Part shown: in pieces, positions 55,886-64,000 of the stretch
Layout of the letters: each line of letters begins with the position of its first letter
How positions within the stretch are numbered: the stretch's first letter is position 1
DNA from: Streptomyces ochraceiscleroticus
GTDB taxonomy: Bacteria > Actinomycetota > Actinomycetes > Streptomycetales > Streptomycetaceae
DNA length: 64,000 nt
Assembly (NCBI RefSeq): GCF_000720485.1
Contig: NZ_JOAX01000025.1
Location: 124,001-188,000 of the forward strand
Direction of reading: 5' to 3'
Notes under the pieces: model-generated
Told to the model about the DNA's origin: nothing
The model's input: the letters and a program-made list of their open reading frames with translations, nothing else
Databases searched by the model: none
Translations under genes and position numbers: made by a program

Positions 55886-56497
55886 GTGAACCAGTCGCGT
55901 CCCAAGGTCAAGAAGTCCCGCGCGCTCGGCATCGCGCTGACTCCGAAGGCCGTCAAGTACTTCGAGGCCCGTCCGTACCCGCCCGGCGAGCACGGCCGTG
56001 GTCGCAAGCAGAACAGTGACTACAAGGTCCGGCTGCTGGAGAAGCAGCGGCTGCGCGCCCAGTACGACATCAGCGAGCGCCAGATGGTGCGGGCCTACGA
56101 CCGTGCCCGCAAGGTCGACATGAAGACCGGCGAGGCGCTGATCATCGAGCTGGAGCGCCGCCTGGACGCGCTCGTCCTGCGCTCCGGCCTGGCCCGTACG
56201 ATCTACCAGGCCCGTCAGATGGTCGTGCACGGCCACATCTCGGTGAACGACCGCAAGGTCGACAAGCCGTCCTTCCGCGTCCGCCCCGGCGACGTGGTGA
56301 TGGTCCGCGAGCGCAGCCGCGAGAAGCACCCCTTCCAGGTCGCGCGCGAGGGTGGCTACGCCCCCGACGGCGAGACCCCGCGCTACCTGGAGGTCAACCT
56401 CCAGGCGCTGGCGTTCCGCCTGGACCGGGACCCCAACCGCAAGGAGATCCCGGTCATCTGCGACGAGCAGCTCGTCGTCGAGTACTACGCGCGCTGA
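55886..56497 (+). CDS. rpsD: 30S ribosomal protein S4
   Basis: A 203-residue S4, of the form without the N-terminal zinc-binding cysteines ([19 protein letters not shown]), with the S4 RNA-binding domain in [39 protein letters not shown]4 starts 30S assembly. It is here as a single gene and not in the alpha operon, as in other Streptomyces. GTG 55886 follows GGAGGT by 8 bases. The iron box lies in its leader or promoter. Confidence 0.96.
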   Translation: MNQSRPKVKKSRALGIALTPKAVKYFEARPYPPGEHGRGRKQNSDYKVRLLEKQRLRAQYDISERQMVRAYDRARKVDMKTGEALIIELERRLDALVLRSGLARTIYQARQMVVHGHISVNDRKVDKPSFRVRPGDVVMVRERSREKHPFQVAREGGYAPDGETPRYLEVNLQALAFRLDRDPNRKEIPVICDEQLVVEYYAR

Positions 56498-56551
56498 GCG
56501 AGCAGCCCGGCAGCGCACGGCCCGCGCGCCGCTTCCGTGGCGCGCGCTGCC

Positions 56552-58735
56552 TCAGCCCGCCGTCTCCCCGCCGTTCGCGGCAGGGGACACGGCGGGCTCG
56601 CTGCTTTCCGGGGGCCTGCTGCCCGCCCCGCCGCGCGGCCGGGGGAGACCGCCCAGAATCCGCGCGACGGCCGCGTCCAGATCCAGCGCCCGGCCCCGCC
56701 GCGCGGCCGCCTCGTACCCCGCGTCGCCCAGTTCCCCGCGCGCCCGCCGCTCGCACAGCGCGTGCGGCTGGTTGAAGTACCGGGAGCCGAACAGCGGCGG
56801 CCCGACCGACGGCCAGATCCGCGCCGCGGCCCCCTGCAGCACCGCCGCCTCCGGCGCGTCCCCCTCGTCCAGCGTGATCAGCGCCAGCAGCTCCACCGCC
56901 AGCACCGCGCCCAGCAGATCGTGAAAGGCGTGGTTGATCAGCAGGCACTCGGTCAGCAGCCGGCGCGCGCCCGCCAGCTCCCCGCGTGTCCAGGCCGCAT
57001 ACGCCAGGACGTACAGCGCGTACGCCTGTGCCCACCGCTCGCCGTGATCCGCGCACACCTCCCGGACCTCGGCGCACAGCTCCTCGGCCGCCGCGAGATC
57101 GCCGCCGAAGGCCACCGCCATGGCCAGTTCGATCTGCGCCATCAGTACGTTGCTGTTCAGCTCGCCGATCTCGCGGTAGGCCGCCAGCGCCGCCCGCAGC
57201 AGCGTTTCGGCGCGCGGCATGTCGTCCCCGGTCAGCGCCAGACAGCCCAGGCGGTGCTGCGCATAGGCGGCGGCCCGCGCGTTCCCCGCGCGCTCCGCCT
57301 CCGCACGGCACTGCTCCAGCGCGAGCAGCGCACCGGCCGGGTCTCCCTGGAGCACCGCGACATAGCCGGTCACCCACAGCGCCTTCAGCCGCGCGTCCTG
57401 ATGGTCGGCCGGCATCTCCAGGGACCGCTCCAGCCAGTGCCGCCCCTCCGACAGCCGGCCGCAGCCGACCCAGAAGAACCACAGCGTCCCGGCCAGGAAC
57501 TGCCCCAAGTACGCCTCTTCCGGCACCTCCAGACTGTGCTCCAGCGCCAGCCGCACATTGGGCAGCTCCACGTCGAGGCGGGCCGCCACCTCGTCCTGCC
57601 GGGGCCCGAACCAGTCCAGCTCGCACCAGGTGGCCAGGCCCACGTACCAGTCGCGGTGCCGGCGCCGCAGCCGCGCGGTGTCCTCCAGCGCCGCCAGCCA
57701 GTCCGCGCCGTAGGCCCGTACCGTGTCCAGCATCCGGTAACGCACCCCGACCCGGGTTTCCTCGCGGACCACCACCGACTGCGCGACCAGCTCGGTCAGC
57801 ACCTCCAGCAGCTCGTCGGCGGGCAGATCGGGCCCCGAGCAGACGTACTCGGCCGCCTCCAGGTCGAACTGCCCGGCGAACACCGAGAGCCGCGCCCACA
57901 GCAGCCGCTCCTGCGGCGTGCACAGCTCATGGCTCCAGCCGATGGCCGTGCGCAGTGTCTGGTGGCGCGGCAGGGCGTCCCGGTCGGTACCGGTCAGCAG
58001 CCGGAAGCGGTCGTCCAGCCGGCGCAGCACCTGGTCCACGGAGAGAGCGCGCAGCCGGCCGGCGGCCAGCTCCAGGGCGAGCGGGATGCCGTCGAGGCGG
58101 TGGCACAGCTCGGCGACCGCCGCGCTGTTGGCCTCGTCGACGGTGAAGTCCGGGACCACGCAGCCGGCCCGGTCGGCGAACAGTTCGCCCGCCGCCGGGT
58201 CCGGCAGCGGCAGCAGCGGATAGGTCCGCTCCCCGGGCAGGCCCAGCGGGCGCCGGCCCGCGGCCAGCACCCGCACGCCGGGCGCCCGCCGCAGGAGCTG
58301 CGCGACCAGTGGCGCGCACTCGGCAACCAGGTGCTCGTAGCCGTCCAGGACGAGGAGCAGCTCGCTGTCGGCGAGGTCGTCGCAGAGCGTCTCGCGGGCC
58401 GGGCGGCCGCTGTGGTCGGCCAGCGCCAGCGACTCGGCGACGGCGTGGTCCAGCAAGTGCGGCTCCTGCACGGCGGACAGCTCGATCAGCCACACCCCGT
58501 CGCGGAAGCGATCCGCCAGTGCCCGGCCGGCCCGCGTCGCGAGCCGGGTCTTGCCCACCCCGCCCATGCCCGTGAGCGTGACCAGCCGTGCGGCCGCCAC
58601 CATTCCGGTCAGTGCGGCCAGTTCGTCCTCGCGCCCGACGAACCGGTTCAGTTCCGCGGGCAGATTGCCCGGAGCGGGCGAGCGGCGGCAGCGGTCTTGG
58701 GAAGCAGCGGGGTCCGGTCCCCGGGAGCGTCGCAT
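56552..58735 (-). CDS. NB-ARC/TPR ATPase, AfsR-like regulator without visible DNA-binding domain
   Basis: A 727-residue STAND protein. The nucleotide site starts near residue 45 with the Walker A GMGGVGKTR, a Walker B-like LVLDGYEHL and GIPLALELAAGR (GxP module). From about residue 340 to the end the protein is helical and repeat-like (TPR-type). No helix-turn-helix is seen in either the head of about 35 residues or the tail, whereas many Streptomyces relatives carry SARP or LuxR domains. ATG 58735 is chosen. The signal it senses is unknown. Confidence 0.83.
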   Translation of the reverse strand: MRRSRGPDPAASQDRCRRSPAPGNLPAELNRFVGREDELAALTGMVAAARLVTLTGMGGVGKTRLATRAGRALADRFRDGVWLIELSAVQEPHLLDHAVAESLALADHSGRPARETLCDDLADSELLLVLDGYEHLVAECAPLVAQLLRRAPGVRVLAAGRRPLGLPGERTYPLLPLPDPAAGELFADRAGCVVPDFTVDEANSAAVAELCHRLDGIPLALELAAGRLRALSVDQVLRRLDDRFRLLTGTDRDALPRHQTLRTAIGWSHELCTPQERLLWARLSVFAGQFDLEAAEYVCSGPDLPADELLEVLTELVAQSVVVREETRVGVRYRMLDTVRAYGADWLAALEDTARLRRRHRDWYVGLATWCELDWFGPRQDEVAARLDVELPNVRLALEHSLEVPEEAYLGQFLAGTLWFFWVGCGRLSEGRHWLERSLEMPADHQDARLKALWVTGYVAVLQGDPAGALLALEQCRAEAERAGNARAAAYAQHRLGCLALTGDDMPRAETLLRAALAAYREIGELNSNVLMAQIELAMAVAFGGDLAAAEELCAEVREVCADHGERWAQAYALYVLAYAAWTRGELAGARRLLTECLLINHAFHDLLGAVLAVELLALITLDEGDAPEAAVLQGAAARIWPSVGPPLFGSRYFNQPHALCERRARGELGDAGYEAAARRGRALDLDAAVARILGGLPRPRGGAGSRPPESSEPAVSPAANGGETAG

Positions 58736-58944
58736 GGCACACGGAGCGTACTCGGAGGTGTGCGGACCGTACAATCGCGCCGCTCTGTCCCGGGCACGTG
58801 CTCCGGCGTACCGACGCCGACCCGGAAAGCGGCCGTGGCACACGGGAACACGGTGCGGAGCGGGAGCCCCGGCGCGATAGGGTCGAAGTCTGCCGATCGA
58901 GCAGGACGAGACAAGCAGAGAACCAGTCGGAAAGTGGTGTGCGC

Positions 58945-59379
58945 GTGTCCGGTGGAGAGGTGGCCGGGATCCTCGTGGCCGTCTTCTGGGCGATCCTCGT
59001 GTCGTTCCTCGCCCTCGTGCTGGTGAGGCTCGCGCAGACGCTCAAGGCGACCACCAAGATGGTCTCCGAGGTGTCCGAGAAGGCCGTGCCGCTGCTCGCC
59101 GACGCCTCCGCGACCGTCCGCTCCGCGCACACGCAGCTCGCCCGCGTCGACGCAATCACCTCCGACGTCCAGGAGGTCACGGCCAACGCGTCCGCGCTCT
59201 CCTCGACCGTCTCCTCCGCCTTCGGCGGCCCGCTGGTCAAGGTCGCGGCGTTCGGCTACGGCGTCCGCCGCGCGCTCGGCAAGAAGGGCGCGCCCGAGCC
59301 CGAGCACACCGTCGTCGTCGGCCGCACCCTGCCCGCCGCCCGCCGGAGCGGGCGCCGCACCCGTCGCTCCAAGGACTGA
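58945..59379 (+). CDS. DUF948 membrane protein
   Basis: A 144-residue protein: SGGEVAGILVAVFWAILVSFLALVLVRLAQTL is a membrane helix, the rest is helical and Ser/Thr/Ala-rich (DAITSDVQEVTANASALSS) with a basic tail. DUF948 proteins sit near alaS in actinobacteria. GTG 58945 follows GGAAAG; GTG 58939 would add two residues. Followed 7 bases later by the next gene. Confidence 0.85.
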   Translation: MSGGEVAGILVAVFWAILVSFLALVLVRLAQTLKATTKMVSEVSEKAVPLLADASATVRSAHTQLARVDAITSDVQEVTANASALSSTVSSAFGGPLVKVAAFGYGVRRALGKKGAPEPEHTVVVGRTLPAARRSGRRTRRSKD

Positions 59380-59386
59380 TCACGCG

Positions 59387-59725
59387 ATGTTCCGCCGCGC
59401 ATTCTGGTTCACCACCGGCGCAGCCGCCGGGGTGTGGGCCACCAACAAGGTCCACCGCAAACTGCGCAAGCTCCAGCCCGACAGTCTCGCGGCCCAGGCC
59501 GCGGACAAGGCGGTGGAGACCGGACACCGGCTGCGTCAATTTGCATTGGACGTACGCGACGGAATGGCGGACCGTGAAGAGCAGTTGCACGAAGCGCTCG
59601 GTCTGACGGAGACCGGAGCGGCGCGCGAGCTGCCGCCCGCCCGGCCGGCCGCCGCGCTCGAACCGCACCACCCCACGACACGCATCACCCGGACAACCGG
59701 ACCGAACCGAAACGAGGACCACTGA
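59387..59725 (+). CDS. Small conserved protein between DUF948 and alaS
   Basis: A 112-residue product. [29 protein letters not shown] is a short hydrophobic head, then [39 protein letters not shown] is a helix; the tail is Pro/Thr-rich. Function unknown. It is 7 bases after the DUF948 stop and its own stop overlaps the alaS ATG (TGATG), so these form an operon. Confidence 0.8.
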   Translation: MFRRAFWFTTGAAAGVWATNKVHRKLRKLQPDSLAAQAADKAVETGHRLRQFALDVRDGMADREEQLHEALGLTETGAARELPPARPAAALEPHHPTTRITRTTGPNRNEDH

Positions 59726-62394
59726 TGGAGTCGGCTGAAATCCGCCGCCGCTGGCTGAGCTTCTTCGAGGAGCGCGGGCACACCGTCGTGCCTTCGGCGT
59801 CGCTCATCGCGGACGACCCGACGCTGCTGCTGGTCCCCGCGGGCATGGTCCCCTTCAAGCCGTACTTCCTCGGCGAGGTCAAGCCGCCCGCGCCGCGCGC
59901 CACCAGCGTCCAGAAGTGCGTGCGCACGCCGGACATCGAAGAGGTCGGCAAGACCACCCGGCACGGCACGTTCTTCCAGATGTGCGGCAACTTCTCCTTC
60001 GGCGACTACTTCAAGGAAGGCGCCATCAAGTACGCCTGGGAGCTGCTGACCAGCTCGCAGGACGACGGCGGCTACGGCCTGGACCCGGAGAAGCTCTGGA
60101 TCACCGTCTACCTGGACGACGACGAGGCCGAGCGCATCTGGCACGAGGTCGTCGGCGTGCCCAAGGAGCGCATCCAGCGCCTGGGCAAGAAGGAGAACTA
60201 CTGGTCCATGGGCGTGCCCGGCCCGTGCGGCCCGTGCTCCGAGATCAACTACGACCGCGGCCCCGAGTTCGGCGTCGAGGGCGGCCCGGCCGTCAACGAC
60301 GAGCGGTACGTGGAGATCTGGAACCTGGTCTTCATGCAGTACGAGCGCGGCGCGGGGACCTCGAAGGAGGACTTCGAGATCCTCGGCGAGCTGCCCAGCA
60401 AGAACATCGACACCGGTCTGGGTCTCGAGCGCCTCGCCATGATCCTGCAGGGCGTACAGAACATGTACGAGACCGACACCCTGCGCGTCGTCATCGACAA
60501 GGCCACCGACCTGACCGGCGTCGCCTACGGTGCCGGCCACGACACCGACGTCTCGCTGCGCGTCGTCGCCGACCACATCCGTACGTCCGTCATGCTCATC
60601 GGCGACGGCGTCACGCCCGGCAACGAGGGCCGCGGTTACGTGCTGCGCCGCATCATGCGCCGCGCCATCCGCAACATGCGCCTGCTGGGCGCCACCGACC
60701 CGGTCGTCGCCGACCTGGTCGACGTGGTCATCAAGACGATGGGCCAGCAGTACCCGGAGCTGCTCCAGGACCGCAAGCGCATCGAGACCGTCGCCCTCGC
60801 CGAGGAGGCCGCCTTCCTCAAGACGCTGAAGGCCGGCACGAACATCCTCGACACCGCCGTGACCGAGACCAAGGCCGGCGGCGGCACGGTCCTCTCCGGC
60901 GACAAGGCGTTCCTGCTCCACGACACCTGGGGCTTCCCGATCGACCTCACCCTCGAAATGGCCGCCGAGCAGGGCCTGTCGGTGGACGAGACCGGGTTCC
61001 GCCGCCTGATGAAGGAGCAGCGGGAGCGCGCCAAGGCCGACGCCCAGGCCAAGAAGCACGGCCACGCCGACCTGTCCGCCTACCGCGAGGTCGCCGACAG
61101 CTCCGGCTCGACGGTCTTCACCGGCTACACCAACACCCAGGGCGAGTCCTCCGTGGTCGGCCTGCTGGTCGACGGTGTCTCCGCTCCTGCCGCCCACGAG
61201 GGCGACGAGGTCGAGGTCGTCCTGGACCGCACGCCGTTCTACGCCGAGGGCGGCGGCCAGCTCGCCGACACCGGCCGCATCAAGACCGACACCGGCGCCG
61301 TGATCGAGGTCCGCGACGTCCAGCAGCCGGTCCCGGGCGTCACCGTGCACAAGGGCTCGGTCCAGGTCGGCGAGATCACCGTGGGCTCGCCCGCGTACGC
61401 CGCCATCGACGTCACGCGCCGCCGGGCCATCGCCCGCGCCCACAGCGCCACGCACCTCACCCACCAGGCGCTGCGCGACGCCCTCGGCCCGACGGCCGCC
61501 CAGGCCGGTTCGGAGAACTCCCCGGGCCGCTTCCGGTTCGACTTCGGCTCGCCGACCGCCGTGCCCGGCACGGTCCTCACGGACGTCGAGCAGAAGATCA
61601 ACGAGGTCCTCTCGCGCGAACTGGACGTCACCGCCGAGGTGATGAGCATGGACGACGCCAAGAAGCAGGGCGCCATCGCCGAGTTCGGCGAGAAGTACGG
61701 CGACCGGGTGCGTGTGGTGACCATCGGCGACTTCTCCAAGGAGCTGTGCGGCGGTACGCACGTCCACAACACCGCCCAGCTCGGCCTGGTGAAGCTGCTC
61801 GGCGAGTCCTCCATCGGCTCCGGCGTGCGCCGCGTGGAGGCCCTGGTCGGCGTCGACGCGTACAACTTCCTGGCCCGTGAGCACACGGTCGTCTCGCAGC
61901 TCACCGAGCTGGTCAAGGGCCGGCCCGAGGAGCTGCCGGAGAAGATCTCCGGCGTGCTGGCCAAGCTCAAGGACGCCGAGAAGCAGATCGAGCAGTTCCG
62001 CGCGGAGAAGGTCCTGCAGGCCGCCGCCGGGCTCGCCGAGGGCGCCAAGAACGTGGGCGGCATCGCGCTGGCCTCCGGCCGGGTGCCCGACGGCACCTCC
62101 GCCGACGACCTGCGCAAGCTCGTCCTGGACGTGCGCGGCCGGATCCCGTCCGACCGCCCGGCCGTGGTCGCCCTGTTCACGGTCACCAACGGCCGCCCGC
62201 TGACCGTCATCGCCACCAACGAGGCCGCCCGTGAGCGCGGCATCAAGGCCGGTGACCTGGTCCGTACGGCCGCCAAGACCCTCGGCGGCGGTGGCGGCGG
62301 CAAGCCGGACGTCGCCCAGGGCGGCGGCCAGAACGCCGCGGCCGTACCCGAGGCCATCGAGGCCGTCGAGCGGCTCGTGGCGCAGGCGGGCTGA
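59725..62394 (+). CDS. alaS: Alanyl-tRNA synthetase
   Basis: An 889-residue class II synthetase. Catalytic core with [20 protein letters not shown] and [13 protein letters not shown]; editing domain with [12 protein letters not shown] (HxxxH) and [14 protein letters not shown] (CxxxH) zinc ligands; C-terminal DHHA1 domain after about residue 780. It charges tRNA-Ala and edits Ser/Gly mistakes. ATG 59725 overlaps the previous stop. RuvX follows by 3 bases, a common actinobacterial pairing. Confidence 0.97.
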   Translation: MESAEIRRRWLSFFEERGHTVVPSASLIADDPTLLLVPAGMVPFKPYFLGEVKPPAPRATSVQKCVRTPDIEEVGKTTRHGTFFQMCGNFSFGDYFKEGAIKYAWELLTSSQDDGGYGLDPEKLWITVYLDDDEAERIWHEVVGVPKERIQRLGKKENYWSMGVPGPCGPCSEINYDRGPEFGVEGGPAVNDERYVEIWNLVFMQYERGAGTSKEDFEILGELPSKNIDTGLGLERLAMILQGVQNMYETDTLRVVIDKATDLTGVAYGAGHDTDVSLRVVADHIRTSVMLIGDGVTPGNEGRGYVLRRIMRRAIRNMRLLGATDPVVADLVDVVIKTMGQQYPELLQDRKRIETVALAEEAAFLKTLKAGTNILDTAVTETKAGGGTVLSGDKAFLLHDTWGFPIDLTLEMAAEQGLSVDETGFRRLMKEQRERAKADAQAKKHGHADLSAYREVADSSGSTVFTGYTNTQGESSVVGLLVDGVSAPAAHEGDEVEVVLDRTPFYAEGGGQLADTGRIKTDTGAVIEVRDVQQPVPGVTVHKGSVQVGEITVGSPAYAAIDVTRRRAIARAHSATHLTHQALRDALGPTAAQAGSENSPGRFRFDFGSPTAVPGTVLTDVEQKINEVLSRELDVTAEVMSMDDAKKQGAIAEFGEKYGDRVRVVTIGDFSKELCGGTHVHNTAQLGLVKLLGESSIGSGVRRVEALVGVDAYNFLAREHTVVSQLTELVKGRPEELPEKISGVLAKLKDAEKQIEQFRAEKVLQAAAGLAEGAKNVGGIALASGRVPDGTSADDLRKLVLDVRGRIPSDRPAVVALFTVTNGRPLTVIATNEAARERGIKAGDLVRTAAKTLGGGGGGKPDVAQGGGQNAAAVPEAIEAVERLVAQAG

Positions 62395-62397
62395 CCG

Positions 62398-62862
62398 TTG
62401 CGACGAGGCAGGCGGATCGCCGTCGACGTCGGGGACGCCCGGATCGGGGTCGCCTCGTGCGACCCCGACGGGGTCCTCGCGACCCCGGTGGAGACCGTGC
62501 CGGGACGTGACGTCCCGGCCGCCCACCGGCGCCTGGCGGCGATCATCGAGGAGTACGAACCGCTGGAGGTCGTCGTCGGCCTGCCCCGCTCCCTGAACGG
62601 GGGAGAGGGGCCGGCCGCGGCCAAGGTGCGGGCCTTCGCGCAGGAGATGGCGAAGAACATCGCGCCGGTGCCGGTACGGCTGGTGGACGAGCGGATGTCG
62701 ACGGTCACCGCGGCTCAGGGGATGCGCGCCTCCGGCGTGAAGGCCAAGAAGGGACGTTCCGCCATCGATCAGGCGGCGGCCGTGGTCATCCTCCAGAGCG
62801 CCCTGGAAACCGAACGCACGTCCGGACAGGTCCCTGGTGAGAGCGTCGAGGCGGGCGGCTGA
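62398..62862 (+). CDS. ruvX: Putative pre-16S rRNA nuclease / Holliday junction resolvase (YqgF/RuvX)
   Basis: A 154-residue RNase H-like protein: RRIAVDVGDARIGVASCD contains the first catalytic Asp, EYEPLEVVVGLPRSLNGGEGP and LVDERMSTVTA the Glu region, and SAIDQAAAVVILQSALE the last Asp. The family trims the 16S rRNA 5' end. TTG 62398 is the only start that leaves the N-terminus in place; it is 3 bases after alaS. Confidence 0.88.
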   Translation: MRRGRRIAVDVGDARIGVASCDPDGVLATPVETVPGRDVPAAHRRLAAIIEEYEPLEVVVGLPRSLNGGEGPAAAKVRAFAQEMAKNIAPVPVRLVDERMSTVTAAQGMRASGVKAKKGRSAIDQAAAVVILQSALETERTSGQVPGESVEAGG

Positions 62863-62988
62863 TCGCGGTACGGTAACGTTCCGCGCGACCGGCCGCGTTC
62901 GAACAGTGGCTCGTGCAAGAAGAGGCGGTCAGTACGTCAGCCGCGCTGCCGACCACGGAGCGCACCGCCTCGCGGCTCTAGGGGATCG

Positions 62989-64000
62989 ATGACTGAGTAC
63001 GGCCGGGGCTACGGCTCCGAACCCTGGCATCCCGAGGACCCTCTCTACGGGGAGTCCTACGGTGACCAGGGCGCCTACGGCGGCCAGGCTTCCTACGGGA
63101 ACCAGGACCCTTACGCGGGGCAGCAGCAGCCCGGCTGGGGCGCCCCCGGGCCGGAGCAGCAGCCCCACCACGAGTACGGCGCGTACGACGCGTACGGCCA
63201 GGCCGGGCAGCCCGGCGGCGTGCCGTACGACCCGTACGGTCAGCAGCACGACCCCTACGCCGGCGCGGCGCCGGACTACTACGGCACGCACGACGGCTAC
63301 CCGCCGCCGCACCAGCCCCAGCAGATGAGACACGACCAGACGGCGCCAATGCCCGTCGTGCCCCCGGAGCCGCAGGCCGGCGACTGGCAGACCGCGGGGC
63401 ACGACGAGCCCTGGCACGACGAGCCGGCCCGGCCCGAGCCGGAGCCCGAGCACGCCTTCTTCTCCGGCGGCGACGCGGACCACGACGCCGAGGACGACGA
63501 TCCCGCACCGCGCGAGAACCGCCGGTCGGCGCGCGAGCGCCGCGGCAAGGAGCAGCGCCCGAAGCGGCGCGGCCGCGGGCTCGCCACGGTCGTCGTCCTC
63601 GCGGTGCTCGCCGGCGGCGGCTACCTCGCCTACGACCGCTTCGGCCCCGCGCCGGACTACGAGGGCGCGGGCACCGGCAGCGTGCAGGTGGAGATTCCGG
63701 ACGGCTCGCCGGTGCTGCAGATGGGGCTGCTCCTCAAGGAGGAGGGCGTCGTCAAGAGTGCCGACGCGTTCACCGAAGCGGTCACCGAGAACGCCAAGGC
63801 CAAGGCGGGCCTCCAGCCGGGCGTCTACACGCTGCGCAAGGAGATGTCGGCGGCCTCGGCCGTGGCGCTGATGCTCAGCCCGGAGAGCCGCAACAACCTG
63901 ACGATTCCCGAGGGCTCGCGCGCCGTCGCGGTCTACGAGCGCATCGACAAGAAGCTCGACCTGAAGGCCGGTACGACCAAGGGTGTCGCCGCGAGCCAGG
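62989..64000 (+). CDS. mltG: Endolytic murein transglycosylase MltG (3' truncated by the window)
   Basis: The first 337 codons are present. Residues 1-185 are cytoplasmic, Tyr/Gly/Gln-rich with repeats such as PYGQQHDPYAG, and then very acidic. A helix at about 197-215 (GLATVVVLAVLAGGGYLAY) is followed by an outer domain with VEIPDGSPVLQMGLLL and LTIPEGSRAVAVYERI, the start of the YceG/MltG domain. MltG cuts glycan strands at the site of wall synthesis. ATG 62989 follows AGGGGAT. The catalytic Glu region is beyond the window. Confidence 0.85.
   Translation, partial: MTEYGRGYGSEPWHPEDPLYGESYGDQGAYGGQASYGNQDPYAGQQQPGWGAPGPEQQPHHEYGAYDAYGQAGQPGGVPYDPYGQQHDPYAGAAPDYYGTHDGYPPPHQPQQMRHDQTAPMPVVPPEPQAGDWQTAGHDEPWHDEPARPEPEPEHAFFSGGDADHDAEDDDPAPRENRRSARERRGKEQRPKRRGRGLATVVVLAVLAGGGYLAYDRFGPAPDYEGAGTGSVQVEIPDGSPVLQMGLLLKEEGVVKSADAFTEAVTENAKAKAGLQPGVYTLRKEMSAASAVALMLSPESRNNLTIPEGSRAVAVYERIDKKLDLKAGTTKGVAASQ

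Overview
This is a stretch of chromosome from a Streptomyces or very close relative. The evidence is very high GC (third codon positions almost always G or C), frequent GTG and TTG starts, apparent leaderless starts, perfect Streptomyces-type DnaA boxes, an ssgB sporulation gene, a phosphatidylinositol-mannoside gene set, a bifunctional RelA with a TTG start and monomeric isocitrate dehydrogenase. The gene order from cobT through ssgB, thrS, the pgsA-pimA group, pdxST, ruvCAB, secDF, apt-relA, hisS and rpsD to alaS agrees with what I remember of the conserved core in other Streptomyces. I saw no prophage, insertion sequence, CRISPR array or biosynthetic cluster, and I do not claim a new system.

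Layout. 1-6310: cobalamin/sirohaem genes (3' end of a cobL-like gene, a BluB-CobT fusion with a huge acidic leader, a SirC-SUMT fusion). 6311-11704: two DnaA boxes, a SpoU rRNA/tRNA methyltransferase, a membrane Ser/Thr kinase, an intergenic region with phased GTCAC repeats, a small membrane protein, a phosphotransferase and a zinc-ribbon protein. 11715-12210: five tRNA genes (3 Val-GAC, Cys, Gly) on the minus strand. 12400-17245: pabB-pabC (folate), GNAT, DsbA-like and small genes. 17606-19419: ssgB, a PGPGW membrane protein and two identical tRNA-Val(CAC) genes inside a 99-bp duplication flanking a cyclase-like gene. 19359-25447: exonuclease, a DUF4365 pair, DinB, thrS, HIT.

25519-32729: an unknown membrane protein and EF-G2 on the minus strand, then the overlapping pgsA-patA-pimA operon. 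32877-35947: LemA-like gene, pdxS-pdxT (vitamin B6) and a YebC regulator. 36151-42855: ruvC-ruvA-ruvB, yajC-secD-secF and apt. 43113-50996: relA, a DUF349 protein, cyclophilin, an MBL hydrolase, hisS and VKOR. 51087-54790: rarA and NADP-isocitrate dehydrogenase. 54945-64000: a DUF2470 gene divergent from rpsD with an iron-box sequence between them, an NB-ARC/TPR protein, DUF948 gene, alaS, ruvX and the 5' part of mltG.

Most genes are housekeeping: cofactors (B12, sirohaem, folate, B6), translation (tRNAs, thrS, hisS, alaS, rpsD), DNA repair (ruvABC, rarA, exonuclease), secretion (yajC-secDF), the stringent response (apt-relA) and cell wall/lipid synthesis. The more unusual material lies in regulatory DNA and repeats: paired DnaA boxes, an iron box shared by rpsD and a haem-related gene, the tRNA duplication that supplies the 3' end of an exonuclease gene on the opposite strand, and a helically phased repeat array between the kinase and a small membrane protein.
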